Origin: Cuniculiplasma sp052315315
Lineage (GTDB): Archaea > Thermoplasmatota > Thermoplasmata > Thermoplasmatales > Thermoplasmataceae
NCBI GenBank assembly: GCA_052315315.1
Contig: JBLSDE010000030.1
Coordinates: forward strand, 1-21,386
Direction: 5' to 3'
DNA length: 21,386 nucleotides
Part shown: positions 7,606 to 15,320 of the stretch, in pieces
How positions within the stretch are numbered: position 1 is the stretch's first letter
How the letters are laid out: each line of letters opens with the position of its first letter
Made by a program: the position numbers and the translations under genes
Notes under the pieces: model-generated
Told to the model about the DNA's origin: nothing
Database searches by the model: none
What the model saw: only the letters and a program-made list of their open reading frames with translations

Positions 7606-10293
7606 CTATTTTTTCATCCTTCTCATCACATACTGGAGTATTCCACCATTTCTGTAGTATTGTACTTCAACAGGCGTATCAAGCCTTATGTCCACATCTA
7701 TGCTCGTTTCCTTTCCATTCCTGTTCCTGAATGACACTTTGGCCTTCTGGTGTGCCTTGAGATTCTCAGGGAGTACAATATTTACCGTTCCAAATGGATC
7801 AATGTCAAGGTTCTCAAATCCTTGTCCCTCCTTGAACTGAAGGGGCAATATTCCCATTCCTATGAGGTTACTCCTGTGAATTCTTTCATAGCTTTTGGCT
7901 ATGATCGCCTTAACTCCCAGAAGATATGGACCCTTTGCAGCCCAGTCTCTTGAAGATCCTGTACCATACTCCTTGCCCGCAAAAACAACTGAACCTCCAG
8001 AAGAAATGTTGTTCATTGCAACATCAAATATCCACTTCTCTTCACCCTTTTCCTCTGTTCTTGTATAAGGGCCTTCTTTGTCAGAAAGTTTGTTTTTAAT
8101 CCTGTTGTTTCCAAAGGTACCACGCATCATAACCTCGTGATTTCCCCTTCTTGATCCAAAGGAGTTGAAATCCTCAGGTTTTACACCATGATCCATCAGA
8201 TATTTACCAGCAGGGCTTGCCTTTGATATAGACCCGGCTGGAGATATATGGTCAGTGGTAACTGAATCACCGAATACAGCCAGGACTTTTGTATTATTAA
8301 TTTTATTAATATAGTCAGGTACAGTTTCACTGAAGTCCTTGAAGAATGGTGGATTTCTAATATAGGTGCTTTCCTCATCCCATTTGTAGAGGCTCCCTGA
8401 CGGTGCATCCATCTGATTCCAGAGATTGCTGAACTTGTTGAGATTTGAATAGTTGTCCGCATAGAGTTTTTCACTCACATTATTCTGTATTATGCCATCT
8501 ATTTCGGCGTTTGAAGGCCATATGTCTTTGAGGTATACCTTCTTTCCATCCTTTGATATTCCAATAGGATCCTTTTCCATGTCCACATCAACGCTACCGG
8601 CAATAGCAAATGCAACAACAAGAGGTGGGGACATCAGATAGTTTGCTTTCACGTTTCTATGGATTCTCGCCTCAAAGTTTCTGTTACCAGAAAGTACTGC
8701 AACCGTATACAGGTTATTTTCCACTATGGCATTTTCTATTTCACTTTTGAGCGGGCCTGAATTGCCTATGCAGGTTGTGCACCCATACCCAACAACTTCA
8801 AATCCCAGTTTATCAAGATAACTCTGTAGTCCGCTGTTTGAAAGATACTGGGATACTACTCTTGATCCCGGAGCAAGGCTTGTCTTTACTTTTGGATTTA
8901 CCTTGAGACCAAGTTCCACTGCCTTCTTTGCGAGAAGACCTGCCCCAACCATCACCCTTGGATTTGATGTATTTGTACAGCTTGTTATTGCGGCTATAAC
9001 CACATCTCCATCCCTTATTGTCTCTTCCTTTCCATCAATTTTTATCTTGACTGCTTTCAAGGAGACCTGTACAGGTGAATTTCTTCCCTCCTGAAACTTC
9101 TGGTTGTTTTCCTCCATAAACTTTAGAAAGCTTTTTCCACTATCTTTCAGTGAAACCTTTTGCTGTGGTAGCTTAGGTCCAGCAATAGTACTTTCAATAG
9201 AAGAGAGATCAAAATCAATCAATTCGCTGTAGTCCAATCCCTTCTGATTACCAAACATACCCTGTCTTGTGAAATATTCCTTTACAAGATTCACATGTTC
9301 TTCACTTCTTCCCGTCAGTCTGAGATAGTTCAGTGTCTCCTCGTCAACAGGAAAGAGTGCGCAGGTGGCACCATATTCGGGGCACATATTTGAAAGGGTA
9401 GCTCTGTCTGTTAAGGAAAGTGATGATACTCCATCCCCAAAGAACTCAACAAACTTCCCAACTACATTGCTCCTCCTCAGGAGTTCTGTGAGTGTTAAAA
9501 CAACATCTGTGGCAGTTACCCCCTCTCTCAATTTTCCGTGTATGTTAACCCCCACAACCTTTGGAGAAAGAAATGTAACAGGTTGACCTAGCATGGCCGC
9601 CTCAGCTTCTATACCACCAACACCCCAGCCCAGTACACCCAGTCCATTTATCATAGTTGTGTGGGAATCAGTTCCAACCAGGGTATCGAAGTATGCCTCG
9701 TTCACACCATTGGATTCATTCACGTGGACTACCTTTGCAAGATATTCCAGATTCACCTGATGCACTATTCCTGTGGATGGTGGTACAATTCTGAGATTTT
9801 TCATGGAACCCTGAGCCCACTTCAGGAATCTGTATCTCTCCCTGTTCCTCTCAAATTCCTTCTCAGAGTTCAATTTCAGGGCATCAGCTACTCCATAATA
9901 GTCAACCTGAACTGAATGATCAATTACCAGATCAACAGGAACCCTTGGCTCAATATCCTCAGGGTTCCTTCCCATTTTTTTAAACACCTCTCGCATTGAT
10001 GCAAGATCAACAACAGCAGGTACACCCGTAAAATCCTGCATTAAAACCCTTGAAACTGTTAATGGAATCTCAAAATCACCCTGAGACATACCCTTCCATG
10101 ACAGCAGATTCTTAAGGTCTTCTTCCCTTACTGTTTCTCCGTCCAGATTTCTCGCGAGACTTTCAAGTGTGATTCTTATTGAAATTGGCATTCTGTCGAT
10201 CCCACTGTTGTATTTAGAAAGCTTTTTTAGGGAAACATACCTGTATTTTTTTCCATTTATTGAAAATTCATCAAAAAATTCCTCTGACTTCAT
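7606..10293 (-). CDS. acnA: Aconitate hydratase (aconitase A type)
   Basis: The 895-residue enzyme isomerises citrate and isocitrate in the TCA cycle using a [4Fe-4S] cluster. The cluster ligands are visible: Cys439 in SCTNTSNP and Cys505/Cys508 in GYGCTTCIGNSGPL. Other AcnA/IRP1 signatures are LVGTDSHTTMINGLGVLGWG near residues 207-226, the swivel-domain FGSRRGNHEVMMRGTF, and KEYGTGSSRDWAAKGPYLLG with the substrate-binding SSRD. Length equals the usual AcnA (about 890-900), so it is complete and cytosolic. AATTTATA at 10316-10323 on the minus strand lies at -30 to -23, giving a probable leaderless transcript. A winged-helix gene follows after 6 bp, presumably in the same mRNA. Confidence 0.97.
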   Translation of the reverse strand: MKSEEFFDEFSINGKKYRYVSLKKLSKYNSGIDRMPISIRITLESLARNLDGETVREEDLKNLLSWKGMSQGDFEIPLTVSRVLMQDFTGVPAVVDLASMREVFKKMGRNPEDIEPRVPVDLVIDHSVQVDYYGVADALKLNSEKEFERNRERYRFLKWAQGSMKNLRIVPPSTGIVHQVNLEYLAKVVHVNESNGVNEAYFDTLVGTDSHTTMINGLGVLGWGVGGIEAEAAMLGQPVTFLSPKVVGVNIHGKLREGVTATDVVLTLTELLRRSNVVGKFVEFFGDGVSSLSLTDRATLSNMCPEYGATCALFPVDEETLNYLRLTGRSEEHVNLVKEYFTRQGMFGNQKGLDYSELIDFDLSSIESTIAGPKLPQQKVSLKDSGKSFLKFMEENNQKFQEGRNSPVQVSLKAVKIKIDGKEETIRDGDVVIAAITSCTNTSNPRVMVGAGLLAKKAVELGLKVNPKVKTSLAPGSRVVSQYLSNSGLQSYLDKLGFEVVGYGCTTCIGNSGPLKSEIENAIVENNLYTVAVLSGNRNFEARIHRNVKANYLMSPPLVVAFAIAGSVDVDMEKDPIGISKDGKKVYLKDIWPSNAEIDGIIQNNVSEKLYADNYSNLNKFSNLWNQMDAPSGSLYKWDEESTYIRNPPFFKDFSETVPDYINKINNTKVLAVFGDSVTTDHISPAGSISKASPAGKYLMDHGVKPEDFNSFGSRRGNHEVMMRGTFGNNRIKNKLSDKEGPYTRTEEKGEEKWIFDVAMNNISSGGSVVFAGKEYGTGSSRDWAAKGPYLLGVKAIIAKSYERIHRSNLIGMGILPLQFKEGQGFENLDIDPFGTVNIVLPENLKAHQKAKVSFRNRNGKETSIDVDIRLDTPVEVQYYRNGGILQYVMRRMKK

Positions 10294-10315
10294 GAATCAG
10301 GATTGCATATTATTT

Positions 10316-10323
10316 TATAAATT
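10316..10323 (-). promoter_or_regulatory. TATA box of acnA
   Basis: AATTTATA on the minus strand, within TTTATAAAATAAT-like sequence, spans -30 to -23 from the acnA ATG. Position and sequence fit an archaeal TATA box. Confidence 0.5.
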
Positions 10324-10380
10324 TTGGAAGTAATTATTTTGTTTATATTCCCTCACGTCATATCAATAATTTCTTATAGA

Positions 10381-10815
10381 TTAAATCTTAGTAAGAAACA
10401 GTGTTTCAATATTTCTCATGCCGTCTTCCACAATCTTCTCAACGAATTTTTTAAAGTCACCTTTGCCAATTAATTCAGGAAGTTTTCCTGCATCCATTTT
10501 CGCTTCGACTTCAATTCTTGTTTTACCACTACTGATCTTTTCATAATCAATGGCAAATCTGAATCTATCCTTGTATTCTTCAATTCCCTCATAAACTATT
10601 CTGCATTCCGTAATTTTTAAAGAAAATTCTATTTCAAAAATTCTGATGATTCCAAATTTTTTCCACCTGAATTTCACTGAGTATATATGGTTGCCCTTAA
10701 ACCCTATTTCCAATGTGTATTCTGAGCTTGCCAGGAACCTCCTGGGATCAGAACCAACGAAAAAAACATTGTCACAAGAAACTTCTATCTCCTTTTCCAT
10801 AGAATATTTCAACAT
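10381..10815 (-). CDS. SRPBCC/START-like hypothetical protein
   Basis: The 144-residue protein shows alternating beta segments ending in a long C-terminal helix (KLPELIGKGDFKKFVEKIVE, then DGMRNIETLF), the layout of the SRPBCC (polyketide cyclase/START) fold. The opening EKEIEVSCDNVFFVGSDPRR matches the first strand and the short helices after it. Such proteins bind hydrophobic ligands in the helix-grip cavity; no ligand can be named. ATG 10815 (MLKYSMEKEI) and ATG 10800 (MEKEIEV) are both possible. ATATATAGATAAG at about 10849-10861 lies 34-46 nt before the first ATG, suggesting a short leader. It stands between mtnC and acnA with gaps on both sides, so it is probably transcribed on its own. 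Confidence 0.6.
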   Translation of the reverse strand: MLKYSMEKEIEVSCDNVFFVGSDPRRFLASSEYTLEIGFKGNHIYSVKFRWKKFGIIRIFEIEFSLKITECRIVYEGIEEYKDRFRFAIDYEKISSGKTRIEVEAKMDAGKLPELIGKGDFKKFVEKIVEDGMRNIETLFLTKI

Positions 10816-10930
10816 ATTTGTGTACTAGAATTCTAAAGTTGCTCATAATTCTTATCTATATATACGCGATATGTGTGCGGAATATTAAATATCCATTTGG
10901 AATAAGGCTTGATCATTTTTATTTTTCACA

Positions 10931-11644
10931 TCATAATTTAATATCCTGAAAGTTTTCTATTTTTTCAATTCCCTTATTCCATTTATTGTCATATCCATCT
11001 CTCCTAACGAGGTAGCATAGCATTCCAGCAGATTGGGCTGCAATTATTTCTTCCTCAGAATCAGAGAGAAAAAGTATATTCCTGGGATTTTCTCCAATTT
11101 GATTTGCAATTTTCATATAACTATCCTTTTCCTTTTTACTTCCAACCTTTGTATCAAAATATCCATCGAGCATTTGAGATAGATTTCCCTCACTTGTATG
11201 GCCAAAAAGCAACTTCTGGGACATAACGCTCCCGGACGAGTATATAAAAACCCTCAGTCCACGGCTCTTCCATCTCATTACGCTTTCCTTCACTTCAGGA
11301 TAAAGAGTACACATAAGTGTTCCATCTTCAAATCCCTCTTTCCATATGAGTCCTTCCAGCTCCTTAAGTGCCCCATATTTACTATCTTCGTCGATCATGG
11401 TTTTTACTATTCTGGAAATGTCTTCTAAATTATTCTCATTGTATTCTATGTTTACATTTGAATTATGAGCTCTTTTAAATTCATTCAAAATATGAATTAA
11501 CAGCCTCTTTATTTCATCAGAATAAAGGTTCCTTCGGAGAAAATCATCCAGATGATCCCTGGCATATTGAAACATATCTTTGTGCACAAATTGGATTGGC
11601 ACAGATGTGCCCTCTATATCCATCAATATTACTCTTACCGTCAT
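10931..11644 (-). CDS. mtnC: Enolase-phosphatase E1 (MtnC)
   Basis: This 237-residue HAD-superfamily enzyme of methionine salvage enolises and dephosphorylates 2,3-diketo-5-methylthiopentyl-1-phosphate to the acireductone. The MtnC-specific motif I is LMDIEGTSVPIQFVHKDMF (Asp9 nucleophile, Glu11 in DIEGT). Motif II is VFIYSSGSVMSQKLLFGHT (about residues 131-149), and motif III-IV is NPRNILFLSDSEEEIIAAQS. Length is typical (225-240). It is the last gene of mtnB-mtnD-mtnC, 14 bp after mtnD, and its product is the substrate of MtnD. The ATG is preceded by GATGGGTTCATTAA, so only a weak ribosome-binding site is seen. Confidence 0.93.
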   Translation of the reverse strand: MTVRVILMDIEGTSVPIQFVHKDMFQYARDHLDDFLRRNLYSDEIKRLLIHILNEFKRAHNSNVNIEYNENNLEDISRIVKTMIDEDSKYGALKELEGLIWKEGFEDGTLMCTLYPEVKESVMRWKSRGLRVFIYSSGSVMSQKLLFGHTSEGNLSQMLDGYFDTKVGSKKEKDSYMKIANQIGENPRNILFLSDSEEEIIAAQSAGMLCYLVRRDGYDNKWNKGIEKIENFQDIKL

Positions 11645-11658
11645 TTAATGAACCCATC

Positions 11659-12216
11659 TCAATGACTTTTGTATCTTATATAAGAGGGTCCAAAGCAAAC
11701 AGGTTCGTATTTTCTGTCAACTCCACTGTTTGTGTAATATGGAGTCCAACCAGATTTATCCTTAAAGAGCCTTATTGCAATGATATGTTTATCCTGGCAT
11801 AAATCGAACCAGTGCTTTGTCCCTGCAGGAACTCCAAGCAAGTCACCTGGCTCTACCTCTATGGAAAAAACTTTCCCATCCATATTGATATAGAAAATGC
11901 CTGATCCATCTATGGTAAATCTCACCTCATCCTCACTATGTACATGCTCTTTCTTAAATTTCTCAAGCATAATCTCAAGATTTGGTGTCTTTGAGTCTAT
12001 ATTTATTACGTCTGCAACAAGATAATTTCCCTCTTCCTTCAACGCTTCGATCTCATCATTGAATACCCTGAGGATCTCATTGTCATTCTTTTCTATGGAA
12101 GATATTTTTTCGATGTCCCATTTATCATACCTTATATTCCTTTCTTTCAGAAATTTCTCAGCGTCATCATACTCACTAATTATTTTTCCATCATTTTTCA
12201 GGTTAATTTTTACCAT
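11659..12216 (-). CDS. mtnD: Acireductone dioxygenase (MtnD)
   Basis: This cupin dioxygenase cleaves acireductone to 2-keto-4-methylthiobutyrate (Fe form) or to methylthiopropionate plus CO (Ni form). Metal ligands are visible in HVHSEDEVRF and GTKHWFDL. Counted from the longest frame (190 residues, from 12231) they are His96, His98, Glu102 and His140, the spacing of known ARDs. I place the start at the second ATG (12214-12216, MVKINLK, 185 residues): a perfect GGAGG lies at 12225-12229, 8 nt before it. The longer-frame ATG (12229-12231) overlaps that same GGAGG and cannot use it. The gene follows mtnB directly and precedes mtnC. Confidence 0.93.
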   Translation of the reverse strand: MVKINLKNDGKIISEYDDAEKFLKERNIRYDKWDIEKISSIEKNDNEILRVFNDEIEALKEEGNYLVADVINIDSKTPNLEIMLEKFKKEHVHSEDEVRFTIDGSGIFYINMDGKVFSIEVEPGDLLGVPAGTKHWFDLCQDKHIIAIRLFKDKSGWTPYYTNSGVDRKYEPVCFGPSYIRYKSH

Positions 12217-12224
12217 TTTTTGAA

Positions 12225-12229
12225 CCTCC
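12225..12229 (-). promoter_or_regulatory. Shine-Dalgarno of mtnD
   Basis: GGAGG, inside TGGAGGTT on the minus strand, sits between the mtnB stop (12232-12234) and ATG 12216, 8 nt from that ATG. It overlaps the upstream ATG at 12229-12231, so it decides the start in favour of the downstream one. Confidence 0.7.
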
Positions 12230-12231
12230 AT

Positions 12232-12891
12232 CTATTCTTTCCCATTCAACAGAATTTTCCTGTAAAGAAGGTCAAGTAGGAATTCAATTCCTTCAGTGTG
12301 AGTTTTTGCCTCATTTAAGTTCATTCCCCACGTGTACAATCCATGGCCTTTCAGTATAAATCCGTGAATTTTATCATCCCTTTGCAACCTGTCAAAGACT
12401 ATTTTGTAAAGATAGTGCATATCTTGGGAATTTCCTATAATTGGTATTATTTCAACAGATTCGTGGCTTTTATTTCCTCTCAGTGCCTTCAGCATTTCAT
12501 ACCCCTCTATGCATATGAATCCTTCATCACTGTAAATTTCCGACAGAAGGGTACTGTTGACAGAGTGCGTATGAATTACAGACCTCGATCCTGTGGCCTT
12601 AATTATGGCAATGTGTAGGAGTGTTTCAGCCGATGGTTTGAGATTGCCAGAAAGGACTTCTCCAAGTTCATTCACCGTGATAAAATCAGATATTTTCATT
12701 CTGCCTTTCTGGACACCACTGGAGCTTATTTGAAGAACCAGGGGATCTTCAGAAATCAAAGTACTTATATTTCCACCTGTTCCAAGCATCCATCCAAACC
12801 TGTACATTCCAGAGGCAACCTCTATCATTTTCTTTGCCTCCCTGTTTAGGGAATCCTGGTTGATTTCACACACTTTTGTTACATTCGTCAC
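12232..12891 (-). CDS. mtnB: Methylthioribulose-1-phosphate dehydratase (MtnB)
   Basis: This 219-residue class II aldolase/adducin-fold enzyme dehydrates 5-methylthioribulose-1-phosphate in methionine salvage. The Zn ligands are visible as His107 and His109 in IHTHSVNS and His183 in LKGHGLYTWG. The MtnB-typical GYEMLKALRG (Glu132) lies between them, and GTGGNIS near residue 37 is the phosphate loop. These separate it from fuculose/ribulose-phosphate aldolases, and the mtnD and mtnC neighbours confirm the pathway. The start codon is GTG (12889-12891). TTTAATAC at 12915-12922 is at -31 to -24, fitting a leaderless mRNA; a second box TTATAAAG at 12904-12911 is closer. It is the first gene of the mtnBDC operon. 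Confidence 0.92.
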   Translation of the reverse strand: MTNVTKVCEINQDSLNREAKKMIEVASGMYRFGWMLGTGGNISTLISEDPLVLQISSSGVQKGRMKISDFITVNELGEVLSGNLKPSAETLLHIAIIKATGSRSVIHTHSVNSTLLSEIYSDEGFICIEGYEMLKALRGNKSHESVEIIPIIGNSQDMHYLYKIVFDRLQRDDKIHGFILKGHGLYTWGMNLNEAKTHTEGIEFLLDLLYRKILLNGKE

Positions 12892-12914
12892 TTCGACCTT
12901 ACCCTTTATAATTG

Positions 12915-12922
12915 GTATTAAA
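12915..12922 (-). promoter_or_regulatory. Probable TATA box of the mtnBDC operon
   Basis: TTTAATAC on the minus strand spans -31 to -24 from the GTG start of mtnB. A competing TTATAAAG at 12904-12911 is only 13-20 nt away and would place the transcript start inside the gene. Confidence 0.4.
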
Positions 12923-13056
12923 GGATACTGAAAATAATTGTGTAGTGGATATTTTAAAAAAATATTAGTATAAGGTGCAGAAATGACTGATTGAAATTTG
13001 GATTCATATTACTGGGAATACTTTTAAATTACATACAAAGGGGAAGTTGTTATATG

Positions 13057-13064
13057 TTTATATG
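13057..13064 (+). promoter_or_regulatory. TATA box of the small exported protein gene
   Basis: TTTATATG spans -30 to -23 from ATG 13087. It is a near-consensus archaeal TATA box and supports a leaderless start there rather than the TTG at 12991 that opens the longest frame. Confidence 0.6.
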
Positions 13065-13086
13065 TGGATTTGCAATATTCACGTAT

Positions 13087-13509
13087 ATGACTCCTCTGGA
13101 AATTGAACGGCCATGGATTAAGGAGGGTTTAGGCAAGAAGACATTTATCGGTGTAATACTAGTGTTTATTGTAACATTTATTCTCATCATTTCTTTCAAC
13201 GGAATAGGTGGGACAACAGTAAATATCCAGCAGATAAACGTGAATTTCAAAAATATAAATGAGCAGAGTTATTCCATTCCATATGGCAAATTTACATATT
13301 CCGGTGGATCAACTCTTGATATTTCAGTCCCAATTACGGTGAACAACGGTGTTCAATTTACAATAAATTCCGTCTCCGCGCAGAATGGTTTTATGGCAAA
13401 ACTTGACAGACCGGTGACGGTAGACGGTAATGGTGTGTATGAAATTCCTGTTACTCTAGAAATGCCATCTTATAATTACGCGGGCTCACTCAATTTGACA
13501 TTTTCATAA
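13087..13509 (+). CDS. Small single-TM protein with outer beta domain
   Basis: From ATG 13087 the product is 140 residues. A short charged N-terminus (MTPLEIERPWIKEGLGKK) is followed by one strong membrane helix (TFIGVILVFIVTFILIISF, about residues 19-37). About 100 residues rich in Ser, Thr, Asn, Val and Gly follow, with alternating beta pattern and a closing SYNYAGSLNLTFS, like an Ig-type or pilin-like beta sandwich outside the cell. I do not recognise a family. The longest frame begins with TTG at 12991, but the TATA box at 13057-13064 and the membrane topology favour 13087. The glycoside hydrolase gene follows after 115 bp with its own promoter, so any partnership is only inferred. Confidence 0.65.
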   Translation: MTPLEIERPWIKEGLGKKTFIGVILVFIVTFILIISFNGIGGTTVNIQQINVNFKNINEQSYSIPYGKFTYSGGSTLDISVPITVNNGVQFTINSVSAQNGFMAKLDRPVTVDGNGVYEIPVTLEMPSYNYAGSLNLTFS

Positions 13510-13538
13510 GTGATATACATAGGATTTAATAATCTGTG

Positions 13539-13564
13539 GTGGTAATGTAAAAACACATTACCAC
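13539..13564. repeat. Perfect 10-bp inverted repeat before the hydrolase promoter
   Basis: GTGGTAATGT (13539-13548) and ACATTACCAC (13555-13564) are exact reverse complements separated by AAAAAC. The element lies 30 bp after one stop codon and 28 bp upstream of the TATA box at 13592-13599. No T-tract follows it, so an operator for a dimeric regulator of the hydrolase gene is more likely than a terminator. Confidence 0.6.
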
Positions 13565-13591
13565 TCAAAATAGTAAGCTGTAAGGAAAAAG

Positions 13592-13599
13592 ATATTTAA
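13592..13599 (+). promoter_or_regulatory. TATA box of the glycoside hydrolase gene
   Basis: ATATTTAA spans -33 to -26 from ATG 13625; a T-rich tract follows directly. It indicates a leaderless transcript. Confidence 0.5.
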
Positions 13600-13624
13600 G
13601 CCAATGATTCTTTTTTTTATTTGA

Positions 13625-14902
13625 ATGACCAAAAATTCCTATCTGGCAGTTGTATTTCTTTTAATAGGATTAGTTGCACTTCTTCTATCCACAACCTACG
13701 TACCTGTAACTGAAAGCTACAAAGCTCCATCCATAGGCAACAGTATTTCGGAGAGAGCCGATAAAATACTCATATACAATGAAGAAAACGCCACACGCTA
13801 TTTTTGGGACTGTGCAAATCCTGTAAATGGCCTTGTAAGGGATCATTCAGAATTGAATTCTCCATCATCCATTTCCGCGGTTGGATTTGGAATGACATCA
13901 CTTATTATTGGATATGAAAATGGGTGGTTTACCAGATCAGAGGTATATGACAGGATTCTCACCACACTCAATTATTTTAACAACACAACCCAGAATCATG
14001 GTTTTTATTATCATTTCATAAATATGTATAATGGTTCAAGCGCTTACAACAGTGGTTTTTCCTCCATAGATACAACACTTTTCATTTCAGGGGCACTATT
14101 TGCAGGTCAGTTTTTTAGTGGTACACCATTGCAGAGACTTGCTGAAAGACTCTATGAGAGAATTAACTGGCAGTGGATGACAAATAACACCTCCCTCTTA
14201 AATATGTGTTATTACCCCGATTCAGGCTTTTCCCACTATTACTGGACCGATTACAGTGAAGGTCTTTTGATGTACATACTTGCATTGGGCTCTCCAACTC
14301 ATCCACTCCCCGTATCGGACTGGGAATACTGGATATCGACCTGGAGGGAGAACGGCCAGAATAGCTTAAGGCACTGGGCTGCATCAGACGAAAGTATGTT
14401 CACGTACCTTTATGCACAGGCATACATCAACTTCAAGAACCTTAATTTCAACTATGTTGGAAATTTATGGAACAACTCCAAGCGGGCAATAGAGTATGAC
14501 ATATCATTTTCTCAGAGTTGCACAAAATATGAAACATTTGATCAGGGATACTGGGGAATTTCCGCCAGTAATGGGCCAAATGGTTACGAGGCCTTTGGAG
14601 CCTATCCGGGAGGCACAGATGGAACGGTTGCCCCCTATGCAATGATTGGTGCCCTACCCTTTGTCCCAAACCAGTCTAAACTGGCTGTTATAAATATGTG
14701 GGATATAAGAAACGAGACCTATTCCACTTACGGATTCGTGGATGCCTTTAATTTGGGTGATAATTGGTTTTCTCCGGATTATATTGGCATTGATGTTGGA
14801 ATCGAAATCCTTATGACTCAGGATTATTTCAACGGCTTTGTCTGGAAATATTTCATGGAGATACCCTATGTGGAGAATGCACTATTGGTTCTCGGGGTTT
14901 AA
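13625..14902 (+). CDS. Membrane-anchored GH144/'glycoamylase'-like glycoside hydrolase
   Basis: The 425-residue protein starts with an uncleaved-looking signal anchor (residues about 6-24, YLAVVFLLIGLVALLL), putting the rest outside the cell. The catalytic part is an (alpha/alpha)6 barrel of the glycoamylase/GH144 type: GLVRDHSE; SSISAVGFGMTSLIIGYENG; YYHFINMYNGSS; SSIDTTLFISGALFAGQF; then WTDYSEGLLMYILALGSPTH with Glu212, a conserved acid. QGYWGISASNGPNGYEAFGA and YSTYGFVDAFNLGDNWFSPD follow later. Known family members are endo-beta-1,2-glucanases; other glucans are possible. At least seven N-x-S/T sequons fit a glycosylated surface protein. Length is near the family norm. It has its own TATA box with an inverted repeat upstream. 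Confidence 0.82.
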   Translation: MTKNSYLAVVFLLIGLVALLLSTTYVPVTESYKAPSIGNSISERADKILIYNEENATRYFWDCANPVNGLVRDHSELNSPSSISAVGFGMTSLIIGYENGWFTRSEVYDRILTTLNYFNNTTQNHGFYYHFINMYNGSSAYNSGFSSIDTTLFISGALFAGQFFSGTPLQRLAERLYERINWQWMTNNTSLLNMCYYPDSGFSHYYWTDYSEGLLMYILALGSPTHPLPVSDWEYWISTWRENGQNSLRHWAASDESMFTYLYAQAYINFKNLNFNYVGNLWNNSKRAIEYDISFSQSCTKYETFDQGYWGISASNGPNGYEAFGAYPGGTDGTVAPYAMIGALPFVPNQSKLAVINMWDIRNETYSTYGFVDAFNLGDNWFSPDYIGIDVGIEILMTQDYFNGFVWKYFMEIPYVENALLVLGV

Positions 14903-14981
14903 ACCTAATTTAAAGGACCCATTTATCAAGAGTGAAATTTCCTGACAAGCCAAATTATAGTTTTTGAATTACTCAAAAGCT

Positions 14982-15320
14982 CTATTTGAATTGCTTTAAT
15001 AGTAGGTATTTATCTAGAAGTTCCTTTACTTTCCTGTCCAGATTATTTCTCCTCGTAAGGCCAGACATCTCAAGTTCTGCAATCATTGCCGAAATTTTGA
15101 TGGCGTTTGAATGGACTCTCATAAATTCCTCGTATGAACTGTAATTTATGGAGGCTATCCTTCCTTGAAGAAAGGACTTTTCCTTAAGGTTTTCCCTGTA
15201 CTTCTCATACTCATTTTCGAGTTCATCCATAAGATCCCTATACTGTTCAATGTTGTTTTCAATGTAATCAATTTCTTCCCTTGTAAGGGAGCATAGATGG
15301 GATAATTTCTTCATATCCAT
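14982..15320 (-). CDS. Small coiled-coil protein B
   Basis: The 112-residue product from ATG 15318-15320 (MDMKKLSHLCSLTREE) is almost entirely helical, with heptad-like stretches around residues 14-45 (IDYIENNIEQYRDLMDELEN, then EYEKYREN) and a Lys/Leu-rich C-terminal helix (DRKVKELLDKYLLLKQFK). I do not recognise it. A TTG one codon upstream opens the longest frame, but ATG overlapping the upstream stop (TGATG) is the better start. Size and helical character resemble export-chaperone proteins of the FlgN type, but that is only a shape comparison. It is translationally coupled to coiled-coil protein A and probably binds it. Confidence 0.6.
   Translation of the reverse strand: MDMKKLSHLCSLTREEIDYIENNIEQYRDLMDELENEYEKYRENLKEKSFLQGRIASINYSSYEEFMRVHSNAIKISAMIAELEMSGLTRRNNLDRKVKELLDKYLLLKQFK

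Noticed and set aside
8196..8474. 92-codon minus frame within acnA
   Set aside because: Out-of-frame overlap with intact aconitase; no independent signals.
12991..13086. N-terminal extension of the small exported protein from a TTG codon
   Set aside because: The extension covers the TATA box at 13057-13064, starts with TTG and adds a second hydrophobic stretch; ATG 13087 fits a leaderless start.
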